From positions 32,197-96,196 of the forward strand of contig DATLSM010000109.1 of the NCBI GenBank assembly GCA_035534175.1: DNA of 64,000 nt. Direction: 5' to 3'. Both the position numbers and the translations under genes were made by a program. This stretch comes from DATLSM01 sp035534175 (GTDB lineage: Bacteria; Actinomycetota; Thermoleophilia; Solirubrobacterales; 70-9). The first letter of the stretch is position 1; each line of letters begins with the position of its first letter. Below are positions 17,165 to 25,730 of the stretch, one piece after another. The notes under the pieces were generated by a model, which worked only from the letters and a program-made list of their open reading frames with translations, had not been told where the DNA came from and made no database searches.

Positions 17165-17470
17165 ATGGACTCCGTGTTCAAGGCACTCGCAGACCCGACG
17201 CGGCGAGAGCTGCTCGATTCGCTCTTCAGCGAGGACGGGCAGACGCTGACCGCGCTCCAACAGGGGCTTCCGATGACGCGTTTCGGCGTGATGAAGCACT
17301 TGCGGGTGCTGGAGGAGGCGGGACTCGTGGTGACGCGAAGGCGGGGCCGCGAAAAGCTCCATTTCCTCAACCCGGTGCCGATCCGAATCATCTACGACCG
17401 CTGGGTCAGCAAGTACAAAGAGCCGTGGGCCGCCGGGCTCGTCGAGCTCAAGACCAAACTGGAGGCATGA
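17165..17470 (+). CDS. ArsR-family winged-helix repressor
   Basis: The product has 101 residues. It has the ArsR fold, starting MDSVFKALADPTRRELLDSL, with recognition helix TRFGVMKHLRVLEEAGLVV and a basic wing TRRRGREKLHFLN. No metal-binding cysteines are visible, so it is probably not a metal sensor. It belongs to the ArsR subgroup paired with SRPBCC proteins. The downstream SRPBCC gene overlaps its stop (ATGA). The operator in its own promoter suggests feedback control of the pair. Confidence 0.9.
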   Translation: MDSVFKALADPTRRELLDSLFSEDGQTLTALQQGLPMTRFGVMKHLRVLEEAGLVVTRRRGREKLHFLNPVPIRIIYDRWVSKYKEPWAAGLVELKTKLEA

Positions 17471-17988
17471 CCATGCACGACACACAATGCGTTTCCTTCT
17501 CGGACGGCACGGCGCCGATGGGCGATACCGCCGTCTTTGAGATCTTCATCAAGACAACACCGGAGCAGCTCTGGGAGGCGATCACCGATCCCACCCAGCG
17601 CGCGAAGTACAGCTTCGGCGTCGCTACCAACTCCGATTGGAGCCAGGGCTCAAGCTATGAGGCCGGCGTGCCCGGTGTGGTCGAGATCGCGGCGGGAGAG
17701 AACATCGTCGTCGACCCGCCGCGCCTGCTCGTGCAGAGCTTCACTGCGCTATGGAGCGAAGCGGTGAAGGCGATCGGCGCCACCCGGATCACCTGGGAGA
17801 TCGAGCCGGTCGGCAGCTCCTGCCGGCTGACCGTCGTTCACGACCAGCTGCCCGAGGGTGTCAACGCCGAAATCTACGGCGGCTGGCCGATGATCCTCTC
17901 GGGCCTGAAGACGCTGCTCGAGACGGGCGAGCTGCTCGACACGCCGGGGTCGCTTCGTTACGCAAAGGGTCAGGGATCAACGAGCTGA
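17467..17988 (+). CDS. SRPBCC (AHSA1-like) domain protein
   Basis: The product is 173 residues from ATG 17467, overlapping the arsR stop by 4 bp. Features are VFEIFIKTTPEQLWEAITDP, YEAGVPGVVEIAAGENIVVD, RITWEIEPVGSSCRLTVVHD and a C-terminal amphipathic helix (GGWPMILSGLKTLLETGE). This is the START/Bet v1-like helix-grip fold with a hydrophobic cavity. Together with the ArsR protein it forms a common two-gene unit whose ligand is unknown. Confidence 0.88.
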   Translation: MTMHDTQCVSFSDGTAPMGDTAVFEIFIKTTPEQLWEAITDPTQRAKYSFGVATNSDWSQGSSYEAGVPGVVEIAAGENIVVDPPRLLVQSFTALWSEAVKAIGATRITWEIEPVGSSCRLTVVHDQLPEGVNAEIYGGWPMILSGLKTLLETGELLDTPGSLRYAKGQGSTS

Positions 17989-18035
17989 CCGTCAGCGCTC
18001 ATCGAAATACATCCAAACAGGGGTACAGGCGATGA

Positions 18036-18197
18036 ATGACAAGACAGTCGACACGGATCACCGGCGTCTACGTCACCGGAGTACTGATCACCCGACCAGA
18101 TCGAGCGCTTGAGTTCGACCTGAATACGCTCGGCCTCCAGAAGCGGACTTCGACCGGGCTGCGCGAGCCCGAGGGCATCGACCGCTTCGGGCTGTAG
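18036..18197 (+). pseudogene. Remnant of a VOC-family gene with internal deletion
   Basis: A 53-residue frame begins with a VOC-like N-terminus (STRITGVYVTGVLITRPDRALEFDLNTLGLQKRT is split here as ITGVYVTGVLIT and RALEFDLNTLGLQKR). It then jumps to LREPEGIDRFGL, which resembles the C-terminal end of the fold (LRDPDGNRF). An intact VOC protein has about 115-140 residues, so about 70 from the middle are missing. It lies 47 nt after the SRPBCC gene, with which VOC genes often travel. Confidence 0.55.
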
Positions 18198-18361
18198 CCA
18201 GTCGCTCACATCGCGGGCGAGAATGGGCGGTGGCCTGTCCATCCCCAGATCGGGCTAGATGACGTGCCTCACCACGTTCCGAACGCCGTGAAGTAGGTCC
18301 GGGTCGCCGTGTGGGCTGAAGAGGATAGATTTGCGCCGTGCCTGCTGTAGGCTAAGCGTCA

Positions 18362-18808
18362 ATGCCTTCGCTCCGATCAAATACACGACGGGTGGCAGCG
18401 ATAATGCTGGCCGCGGGCGTGGTCGCGACGCCTGCGCTGGCCACGGCTGCCGGGGGTGGTGTGGTGCTCGGGTCGAAGTCCTTTGCATTCAAAGGAGCGG
18501 GCTGGGGCACGGAAAAGCCTGCGAAGATCTTCAACGGTGGCGATCCGAGCGGACTTGTGACCCAGATCCACTGGAAGCACTGGGGAGAGGTGGTCGCGCT
18601 CGGGCAAGGTCGCAATTCGATCTTTAAACCGAAAGGTGGCTACTACCCGCATCAGGTTACAATCAAGCTGCGCGCGAGTGTGATTGGAACCTGTGGTGGA
18701 CGGCGCGCCTACACGCGTCTCTACGCTAGCGAGCCATCCCGCCCCGGTGGTCCATTCGGTCCGTGGAGGTTGTGGTCGGGTGCGAAGAGTATCTGCTCGC
18801 CCCGCTGA
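18362..18808 (+). CDS. Secreted protein of unknown function
   Basis: The product has 148 residues. The first 30 form a signal peptide: basic RSNTRR, hydrophobic VAAIMLAAGVVATPALA, then a likely cleavage near ATA-AGG. The mature part has several aromatic/glycine motifs (FKGAGWGTEKPAKIFNGGDP, IHWKHWGEVVALGQG) and two Cys (C119 and C145) that could form a disulfide. A TAGGCT box at 18348-18353 lies 8 nt before the ATG with no Shine-Dalgarno. I do not recognise the family. Confidence 0.65.
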   Translation: MPSLRSNTRRVAAIMLAAGVVATPALATAAGGGVVLGSKSFAFKGAGWGTEKPAKIFNGGDPSGLVTQIHWKHWGEVVALGQGRNSIFKPKGGYYPHQVTIKLRASVIGTCGGRRAYTRLYASEPSRPGGPFGPWRLWSGAKSICSPR

Positions 18809-19302
18809 GGAACACCCCGAATTCACCACCAAGCGGCTGACCCAAGAGCTGCTGAAAGCGTGCAGGAACTGGCGACGATCCTGAAGATCGGCGTTCTCCC
18901 GATCAACCCGGCGCTGATACGGCAGCGGATTCTCCAGCCCCAGAAGTGACCGAGCAAGAATGGTCAGATCTCTGGAGGAAGTAGCTTCGGCGCCTTCTGC
19001 AGCTCGCGAGCCAACCGCTCCCCGCGCGGGCAAACCGAGTCCCACAAGGCGGGGCGATTGCCTTCCAGTTCCCGCCCCACACCTGCCCCGGCTGCAAACG
19101 CCCGGGCGAGTCTCGACAACCCCACCGCGGGCTGAACTCTCGGTCCCTCAGCAGCTCGGAGGCAATCCGATCGACGACCGATCGTACTGGCTTCCATCGG
19201 GTCGGATGCGAGCGAGGCCAATTGCACCCAGGTCCAAGCAGTGCCAAGACAGCTCTCGCCGGGCGCCTTGGCGAGCGCCCGGCGAGTGGATTACGGTTCG
19301 GT
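18809..19302. other. 494 nt without a supportable gene
   Basis: The reading frames here are short and lack family motifs. Around 18864-18947 a frame reads QELATILKIGVLPINPALI before a stop. It weakly resembles the ELA-LLRSGALP motif of SecD and related exporters and could be a scrap of a lost gene. I see no RNA gene or convincing terminator. Confidence 0.5.
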
Positions 19303-20988
19303 TCAGTGGCTAGCGATACCGGGGAGCGCGTCTGTCTGTTCGATCTGGACCGCTTCGAGGGCATTCGGGTTCAGCCCAAGCAGGTCGAGGATCGTCGGCG
19401 CAATCTGGGTGGTCTCCACCCAGCTCCCGTGCATCCCCGGCTTTACGACCCCCGGAGCGTAGACCACGATAGGCACATCGCGGTCGGCGGGATTGGCCCC
19501 GCCGTGCTCGGCGATCTTGGTGCCACCGGTGTACACCACACCGACCTGGACCACTCCCCAGACGTCAGGATGGCGTGGATCGCTCTGGGGCACTCCGAAG
19601 TACCGCGCAGAGGCCGCCCCAGCGTAGATTTTGGCCAGCCCCGAGTGGGCAAGGGTTCTCGGGCTGCCGTCATAGGCGACACCTGTGGCCGAGTGGTTCC
19701 AGAGGTAGTTCTTGACGAAATCGGCTGCCTGCTGGGAGGTGTCTGACAGGTAGCTCTGCCAGGCATCGTCATCGGTCCCGGCGACGATCAGGGCACCCGC
19801 ACCGGGGTGGGCTTCTTCCCAGGCGGAGTTGATCGCTTCGATGATCGGCCCGTCCTTGATCCGCGTCAGGGAATTCGGGTCCTGAGGGGACTGACCGTGC
19901 TTGGCCGAGACAATGATCGCGGTCGAGCTGGCCAGGCCCTGTGCGCTGATCTCGTTGACCATCGCTTCTAGCTTTTCGTTGATGTAGCCCAATGCCCGCT
20001 GCAGGAGTGGTCCAGGCGTCGTCGTTCCTGGCAGGTACCCGCCATTCATACCGTCAGATTTCAGCAGCTTCTCAGCGGTCGAAACGGTCTGGAAATTCAT
20101 CCCGAAGATTGCCGGCACGCCAACCTTCGTCGTACGGCTGTGGTTATAGCCGTCGATCTCGTTCAGCACAGCCTGGACCTTGTAGGAGTCGTACTGCATC
20201 GTGGCGGCGTTGTCTTCGGTCCAGCTTATTTCGCCGGGGTAGGGCGTCCCATTGGGTTCAAGCGCGAAGCTGTCAATCTCGGGCGTGAACAGATCGTCGA
20301 TGCCGTTTCCGGATGGCCCATCGAGAGCTTCGTAGGCGGGATGCTTGTCTGACCAGGCGGTCCACAGGCCATGTTCGTGTGCCACGTTGAAGACCGTGTT
20401 GACTTTGAGGTATTCATGCGGATAGATGGGCTTGCAGGTGGCCGGATTGACCGGCAGCTGGGACGGTTCAAGCAGGGTCTGCGGGGTCGAGGTCATTTCG
20501 AGGATGTTTCCTGGAAGACCTGAAATTTCCTCGCCGGCATCGAGCGCGGAAATATTCTTGTCATCCGGAGAGTCGTAGATGACTTCGCCACCCGTCGGCT
20601 GGCCATGGCAAGAGGTCGTGCCCGCTGGCAGCACCGCGTGGCTGTACTCATCGTCGTAATAGATGCCGGTGGTGTGGGGGTTGCCGCCGGTCACCTGAGC
20701 GACCATCCCTGGGAAGGAATCGGAGGGAATCGGAGTGTGTGCTCCTGAGTACTCGGCGCCGCCGCCGGCAAGTCTCGCCAGCTCAGATTCAGGATGTTCT
20801 TTCACGTACCATTCGAGGTCTGACTGGTGCATACCGTCCACCGAGATCAGCAGCACGTGAGAGACGGTGCTCGCGTTACGGTGCCCATGTTCCCGCCAGG
20901 GATACGCAAAGACAGCGGCGGCCGAAATCCCTGCCGCGATTACCGCAATTGCAAGTGCGAGTGCGCCGCGGTTGATGCGTGCGAGCAT
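19303..20988 (-). CDS. Secreted alkaline phosphatase-superfamily phosphodiesterase
   Basis: The product is 561 residues from ATG 20988, with GAGGAG a few bases upstream. It has an N-terminal signal/anchor (about 5-30), then VLLISVDGMHQSDLEWY, holding the first metal-binding Asp, and TPIPSDSFPGMVAQVTGGNPHTTGIYYDD with the nucleophile region (Ser in place of the usual Thr). Later come IIVSAKHGQSP and AEHGGANPADRDVPIVVYAPG with metal-binding His. This is the type I phosphodiesterase/nucleotide pyrophosphatase branch. It probably acts outside the membrane on phosphodiesters. It stands alone between two long gaps. Confidence 0.85.
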   Translation of the reverse strand: MLARINRGALALAIAVIAAGISAAAVFAYPWREHGHRNASTVSHVLLISVDGMHQSDLEWYVKEHPESELARLAGGGAEYSGAHTPIPSDSFPGMVAQVTGGNPHTTGIYYDDEYSHAVLPAGTTSCHGQPTGGEVIYDSPDDKNISALDAGEEISGLPGNILEMTSTPQTLLEPSQLPVNPATCKPIYPHEYLKVNTVFNVAHEHGLWTAWSDKHPAYEALDGPSGNGIDDLFTPEIDSFALEPNGTPYPGEISWTEDNAATMQYDSYKVQAVLNEIDGYNHSRTTKVGVPAIFGMNFQTVSTAEKLLKSDGMNGGYLPGTTTPGPLLQRALGYINEKLEAMVNEISAQGLASSTAIIVSAKHGQSPQDPNSLTRIKDGPIIEAINSAWEEAHPGAGALIVAGTDDDAWQSYLSDTSQQAADFVKNYLWNHSATGVAYDGSPRTLAHSGLAKIYAGAASARYFGVPQSDPRHPDVWGVVQVGVVYTGGTKIAEHGGANPADRDVPIVVYAPGVVKPGMHGSWVETTQIAPTILDLLGLNPNALEAVQIEQTDALPGIASH

Positions 20989-21632
20989 GAGCGTCTCCTC
21001 GGTCGAGTTGAGCAGCAGCACGCAACTAATACCTTCCTCGCCCAAGCCTCGATGTTGCCGAGTTGTGCAGATCGTGTTTTCACGTTGTGAACGGTGGTTC
21101 CCAGGTAGCCCGAGTGCCGAATGCCAATCGCTGACCGGTTGCTGAATACCTCGGATTACGGTGAGGTTTAGGCGTTTGGTCCCACTCGGTGACGGCGTCG
21201 GGTCAAGGGCGTCGACCGATGCCGTGCCTGCAGCAGTGCCCCAGCCAACCGTTCAGCATGCGGCTCGACCGCCTGCCGCAGGGCGCCCGACGAGGAGGGC
21301 TCCTCGGGCGATGTGGCCGGTGCGATCGGCGCAGAACCCGCTTGAGGGCCCGCCAAGCGCCACCTGGCCGGACTGATCGAGGAGCTGAAGACTCACCGCT
21401 GTGGGCCAAAATACTGCTCAGTTGAGGACTCAAGGACGTTTTCCCTCTCGATGCAGGGGAGACAGCCAGCCAACAGAGCGACACACGCGGGCCGGGTCAA
21501 TACGGGCGACCGCGAGCCTGGGTGGGAACCCAGCGTCGGCTCCGGGCTTCTGCGCGTCGCGGATTCCCTCCCCCGGCGAAGGCAGGACCGTCGAGGCGGG
21601 CCGCCGGCCCCCCCGGTGTCCCGCCCAACCGC
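20989..21632. other. 644 nt without a supportable gene
   Basis: Apart from the ribosome-binding region of the phosphodiesterase gene (about 20990-21003), I see no coding sequence with family motifs on either strand, no tRNA and no clear terminator. The last bases lie downstream of the convergent end of glyQS. It may be decayed accessory DNA. Confidence 0.5.
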
Positions 21633-23003
21633 CTACTCGGCCAGCTTCGGGCTGCGCCAGGGTCCCTCGAGGCGCGCGGCCAGGTCATCGGCCAAGCCCT
21701 GGATTGAGACTCGCGTTTGCTCCAGGGTGTCGCGGTCGCGCAGCGTGACCGTGTCGTCCTCCATCGTCTGGTGGTCGACGGTCACACCCCAGGGGGTTCC
21801 TATCTCGTCCTGTCGGCGGTAGCGCTTGCCGATCGAGCCGCCCTCGTCGAACTCGGCAGGAAGCTTGCGGCGCAGCTCCTGAAAGACGTCGCGGGCTTTC
21901 TCTGGCATGCCCTCCTTGGAGAGGAGAGGAAGGATGGCGACCTTGACGGGGGCGAGGCGGGGGTGGAGGCGCAGCACGGTGCGTTGGCGTCCCTCCACCT
22001 CCTCGACATCGTAGGCGTCCACGAGAAAGGCGAGGGTGGCGCGGTCCGCGCCGGCGGCGGGCTCGATCACGTGGGGGACGTAGCGTTCCTTGGTCCCCTG
22101 ATCGAAGTACTCGAGCTTCTCGCCGCTGAACTTGGTGTGTTGGGTGAGGTCGAAGTCGCCGCGCTTGGCGATTCCCTCCAACTCCGACCAGCCGATCGGG
22201 AAGAGGTACTCGATATCGCTGGTCCCCGATGAGTAATGGGATAGCTCGTCAGGGTCGTGGACCCGGACACGGAGGAAGCCTGGGCGGATCCCGAGCTCGG
22301 TGTACCAGCGCTCACGCTCCTCGATCCAGGCTCGGTACCAGCGCTCCTCTTCGGCCGGGGGAACGAAGAACTCCATCTCCATCTGCTCGAACTCGCGGGT
22401 GCGGAAGATGAAGTTGCCGGGAGTGATCTCGTTGCGAAAGGACTTGCCCACCTGGGCGATCCCGAACGGCGGCTTCATCCGGGCGAACTGGAGCACGTTC
22501 TTGAAGTTGATGAAAATGCCCTGGGCGGTCTCCGGCCGCAGGTAGACCTCCGAGCCCGCACCGGCCACCGGCCCGACGTGGGTTTCGAACATCAGATTGA
22601 ACTGGCGCGGCTCGGTCAGGTCGCAGTCCGGCCCCTCGCCGGGCTTCTTCGAGGGCTTCTGCCCGCAGCGGCCGTCCTCCAGCTTGTCGGCGCGGAAGCG
22701 CAGCTTGCAGGTGCGGCAGTCGACCAGCGGGTCGGTGAAGCCCTCCAGGTGCCCTGAAGCCTCCCAGACCCGCGGGTGCTGGAGGATCGCCGAGTCCAGC
22801 GCGACGATGTCGTCGCGCTCGCGCAGCATGGCTCGCCACCACTCCCCCTTGACGTTGCTCTTCAGCAGCACCCCGTAGTGGCCGAAGTCATAGGTCGACC
22901 CGAGGCCGCCGTAGATCTCCGAGGAGGGGAAGACGAAGCCGCGGCGTTTGCAGAGGGCGACGACCTCCTCCATCGAGACCTCGTGGGTGATTTCCTCGGC
23001 CAC
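21633..23003 (-). CDS. glyQS: Glycyl-tRNA synthetase (alpha2 type)
   Basis: A 456-residue class II synthetase that charges tRNA-Gly. The actinobacterial/eukaryote-like dimeric form is shown by KRRGFVFPSSEIYGGLGSTYDFGHYG, motif 2 GKSFRNEITPGNFIFRTREF and the insertion with CRTCKLRFRADK. The C-terminal anticodon-binding domain includes KVAILPLLSKEG. The start is GTG 23003: on the minus strand a TACGGT box (23010-23015) lies 6 nt before it, and longer frames have no support. It diverges from the FmdB-type gene at 23044 across a 40-bp shared promoter region. Confidence 0.95.
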   Translation of the reverse strand: MAEEITHEVSMEEVVALCKRRGFVFPSSEIYGGLGSTYDFGHYGVLLKSNVKGEWWRAMLRERDDIVALDSAILQHPRVWEASGHLEGFTDPLVDCRTCKLRFRADKLEDGRCGQKPSKKPGEGPDCDLTEPRQFNLMFETHVGPVAGAGSEVYLRPETAQGIFINFKNVLQFARMKPPFGIAQVGKSFRNEITPGNFIFRTREFEQMEMEFFVPPAEEERWYRAWIEERERWYTELGIRPGFLRVRVHDPDELSHYSSGTSDIEYLFPIGWSELEGIAKRGDFDLTQHTKFSGEKLEYFDQGTKERYVPHVIEPAAGADRATLAFLVDAYDVEEVEGRQRTVLRLHPRLAPVKVAILPLLSKEGMPEKARDVFQELRRKLPAEFDEGGSIGKRYRRQDEIGTPWGVTVDHQTMEDDTVTLRDRDTLEQTRVSIQGLADDLAARLEGPWRSPKLAE

Positions 23004-23043
23004 CCCGGAACCGTATAGGTCGCCTTGCGATAATCCGTTGCCC

Positions 23044-23361
23044 ATGCCGATCTATGAGTACAAGTGCGACAACGGCCACGTCTTCGACGTGATCCAGAAG
23101 ATGATCGACGAGCCGCTCGCCGAGTGCCAGGAGTGCGGGGCGCCGGCCGTGCGCGTCCTGCATCCCGTCGCCGTCCACTTCAAGGGGTCCGGCTTCTACA
23201 ACACCGACTACGGCAAGAAGAAGGGCGCCGGCAACGGCTCCTCCGGCTCCTCTGATGACTCGGGGTCAGGCTCCTCGGGCTCGGAGAAGTCCGCCGATTC
23301 AAAGCCGGCTGAGTCTAAGCCGGCCGAGTCCAAGCCGGCCTCCTCCCCCACCAGCGACTGA
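23044..23361 (+). CDS. FmdB-type zinc ribbon protein
   Basis: The product has 105 residues. It opens MPIYEYKCDNGHVFDVIQKM followed by CQECGAPAV, the FmdB/CxxC_CXXC_SSSS putative regulatory zinc ribbon; the first knuckle has one Cys and a His instead of CxxC. The middle keeps the usual FKGSGFYNTDYGKKK end of the domain. The tail is low-complexity Ser/Gly, then repeated SKPAE units (residues about 85-102). Function in the family is not settled. A GATAAT box lies 9 nt before the ATG. Confidence 0.85.
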   Translation: MPIYEYKCDNGHVFDVIQKMIDEPLAECQECGAPAVRVLHPVAVHFKGSGFYNTDYGKKKGAGNGSSGSSDDSGSGSSGSEKSADSKPAESKPAESKPASSPTSD

Positions 23362-23383
23362 GCCGCCGTTCCTCGACCGCGAA

Positions 23384-24634
23384 TCAGCCGTTGAGGAAGC
23401 GCTTCACGGCCTTCCGCCGCACCGAGCGGGGCACTTCGACACTGCCCCCCGGTCCGTTTTCGTTGCAACCCGAGTTGGCGCCAGCGCAGAGGACCTGGGC
23501 CGTGGAGTTGCCGCCGATCGCCGCCGCCAGAACCAGCTGCGGCATGGTGAAGAAGCCCATGTCGCTGACGAATGCTTGCGGCGCGTCCCAGCCGATGATC
23601 GGTCCCATGATGAAGTTGTAGGGGAGGCGGAGGGGGTCGGTGAGGCGTTCCTTGATGCCGGAGATCACCGCCTGCTGGGCCTGCTCGCGGTTGAAGTCGT
23701 TGTAGCCGAGCGTGTAGGCGCTCTTGCCCGGCCCCGGGCATTCACTCGGCTCGCGCACCCGCGAGTAGGCCAGCGCCTGCTGGCCATCGAGGGTGTTCTC
23801 CCCGGCGTTGAGATGGAGCGTCAGCCCTCCCTGTCCGTGCCCGGCGCCGCCGGAGATTTGGGCGCAGAGCTCGTGCGGGACGTTGACTTCGACCCCGCCG
23901 ATCGTGTCGATCAGCTTTTCAAAGCCGGTGAAGTCGACGATCGCCAGGTGGTCGATCTTGATCCCGAGGAACTTTTCGACCGTCTTTATCGTCAGCGCCG
24001 CGCCGCCGTAGGAATAGGCGGCGTTGATTTTCGGCGCTTCCAGACCGGGGATCTGGGCAAGGCTGTCACGCGGGATCGAGAGTTTGCGAAAGGCGCCTCC
24101 ACCTGCTCGGATCAACATCAGGGTGTCGGAGCGAAACTGGCCCGCCGAGCAGCTTCCGTGCGGGGCAGCGCCGCTAGCCTGCTGTTCGAAGCACTGTTGG
24201 GAGGGGGCGGCGCCCCCTCCCGCGGGGCCCGGTTCCTTGGAACCCGTCGGGCGGGCGTCGGTGCCGATCACCAGAATCGTCTGGGCGCTGGGAAGGAGGA
24301 AGGGGTTGCCGTGCAGGGCCGAGTCCGCTTCGCCGGAGAGCTTGGCCGATTGGATCTGGGCGGAGACGGCGAAGGCGAGGAAGCTGAGCACGATCCAGCC
24401 CAGCGCCGCCAGCGCCACCCATTTGAGCACCCGCCTCGGAGTCCAGCGGCGGCGCCCCTTTCCCCCTCCTCGCCTCGGCGGTCCCTCGCCGTCGGAGCGC
24501 TTGGAGGATCGCCTCGATCGCTCTCTCAGGCCGGAGAGGTCAGGGGTCCGCAACCGGGACAGGAGGCTCCTGCGGGACCGGTAGACCTTGTAGTCGGGCG
24601 GCCTCGGGGGCTGCTGCTCGCCATTGGTGGGCAT
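23384..24634 (-). CDS. LytR-CpsA-Psr (LCP) family cell-wall glycopolymer ligase
   Basis: The product is 416 residues from ATG 24634. A basic cytoplasmic N-terminus (1-85) is followed by one membrane segment (about 87-112, VLKWVALAALGWIVLSFLAF) and an extracytoplasmic LCP domain. That domain shows ILVIGTDARPTG, RSDTLMLIRAGGGAFRKLSIPRD, KINAAYSYGG, IDTIGGVEVNVP and AYSRVR. LCP enzymes attach teichoic acid, arabinogalactan or similar polymers from lipid carriers to peptidoglycan. The Asp/Arg residues that bind the phosphate head group are present. An insertion of about 25 residues rich in Gly/Pro/Cys follows the first Asp motif. Confidence 0.9.
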   Translation of the reverse strand: MPTNGEQQPPRPPDYKVYRSRRSLLSRLRTPDLSGLRERSRRSSKRSDGEGPPRRGGGKGRRRWTPRRVLKWVALAALGWIVLSFLAFAVSAQIQSAKLSGEADSALHGNPFLLPSAQTILVIGTDARPTGSKEPGPAGGGAAPSQQCFEQQASGAAPHGSCSAGQFRSDTLMLIRAGGGAFRKLSIPRDSLAQIPGLEAPKINAAYSYGGAALTIKTVEKFLGIKIDHLAIVDFTGFEKLIDTIGGVEVNVPHELCAQISGGAGHGQGGLTLHLNAGENTLDGQQALAYSRVREPSECPGPGKSAYTLGYNDFNREQAQQAVISGIKERLTDPLRLPYNFIMGPIIGWDAPQAFVSDMGFFTMPQLVLAAAIGGNSTAQVLCAGANSGCNENGPGGSVEVPRSVRRKAVKRFLNG

Positions 24635-24764
24635 GAAAGACTCCGGGGAATCATGCCTACGCTCCCGGTCGCCTGTCTTCATCCCTATCCGAGTCGCCCG
24701 TGAGTGCCCGCGAAAGCGGCGGCTGGCGGCTGTCCATTTCTGATTCTCCAGGCGCTCGCGCGGC

Positions 24765-25730
24765 GTGAACGGCGAGGTGGAAACGATCGGCGTCGACCTG
24801 GGCGGGACGAAGATGCTCGTCGGCGTGCTCGACGCCGAGTCGAGGGTGCTTTGGGAGAGTCGCGAGGCCTCGACCGGGCAGAGCGAGGAGGAGTTGCTGG
24901 ACCTGTTGGTGCGGGAGGTCGAGGAGGCACGGCGGGCGCGACCCGGCGCCGCCGCCGTGGGCCTCGGCATCCCCGCCACGATCGACCGCCGCCGCGGCGT
25001 CGCCGTCTCCGCCGTCAACCTGCCGATCCGCGAGATGCCGATCGGTGGCCTCGTCTCCCAGCGGGTCGACATCCCCGCCTTCGTCGACAACGACGCCAAC
25101 GTCGCCGCCCTCGCCGAGCATCTGTGCGGGGCGGCGCGCGGGATGCGCAACGTGGTGATGATCACCGTCGGGACCGGGATCGGCGGCGGCCTGATCCTCG
25201 AGGGCGAGCTATACCGCGGCTCCACCGGAGCCGCCGCGGAGTTGGGCCATACGGTGATTCAGATGGACGGCCCGCGCTGCCAGGGGAACTGCCCCGGGAA
25301 CGGCTGCATCGAGACGCTCGCCTCCGGGACGGCGCTGGGCCGCGAGGCGCGCGCCGCGGCCGAGCGCGCGCCCGACACCGCGCTGGGCCGGATGCTCGCC
25401 GCGGGCAGGGCGATCGACGGCAGGGCGATCACCGAGCTGGCACTGGCCGGCGATCAGGGCGCGATCGAGGTCTTCGAGTTGGTCGGCCGCCGTCTTGGGG
25501 TCGCCCTCGCCAGCTTCGCCAACATCTTCGATCCCGATGCGATCGTCGTCGGCGGCGGGGTGATCGCGGCTGGCGATCTGCTGCTGGAGCCTGCCCGGCG
25601 CGAGCTGCGCGCCCGCGCGCTGGCGCCGATGAACAAGGTGCCGGTCCTCGAGGCGCAGCTCGGTCCCGACGCCGGCATGGTCGGCGCGGCGGCGATGGCC
25701 AGAATCGAGCTGGCACGGGGGGCCGCCTGA
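24765..25730 (+). CDS. ROK family sugar kinase (glucokinase-like)
   Basis: The product is 321 residues from GTG 24765. It has ATP-binding GVDLGGTKMLVGVLD, catalytic region FVDNDANVAALAE, MITVGTGIGGGLIL, and the ROK signature ending in GHTVIQMDGPRCQGNCPGNGCIE. The zinc motif is slightly altered (C-x3-C-x4-C). It phosphorylates glucose or a related hexose with ATP. Its stop shares one base with the rsmI start (TGATG), so translation is coupled. Confidence 0.9.
   Translation: MNGEVETIGVDLGGTKMLVGVLDAESRVLWESREASTGQSEEELLDLLVREVEEARRARPGAAAVGLGIPATIDRRRGVAVSAVNLPIREMPIGGLVSQRVDIPAFVDNDANVAALAEHLCGAARGMRNVVMITVGTGIGGGLILEGELYRGSTGAAAELGHTVIQMDGPRCQGNCPGNGCIETLASGTALGREARAAAERAPDTALGRMLAAGRAIDGRAITELALAGDQGAIEVFELVGRRLGVALASFANIFDPDAIVVGGGVIAAGDLLLEPARRELRARALAPMNKVPVLEAQLGPDAGMVGAAAMARIELARGAA

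Noticed and set aside
18864..18947. A SecD-like fragment (LATILKIGVLP)
   Set aside because: Only about a dozen residues resemble the motif and no flanking SecD sequence is visible.
18964..19227. An 87-codon minus-strand frame with helical-looking sequence
   Set aside because: No recognisable motif and no ribosome-binding site or -10 box at its start. It may be chance or an old remnant.
23282..23345. SKPAE repeats as a mobile repeat
   Set aside because: They are simple in-frame codon repeats in the FmdB-type protein tail, common in low-complexity linkers.
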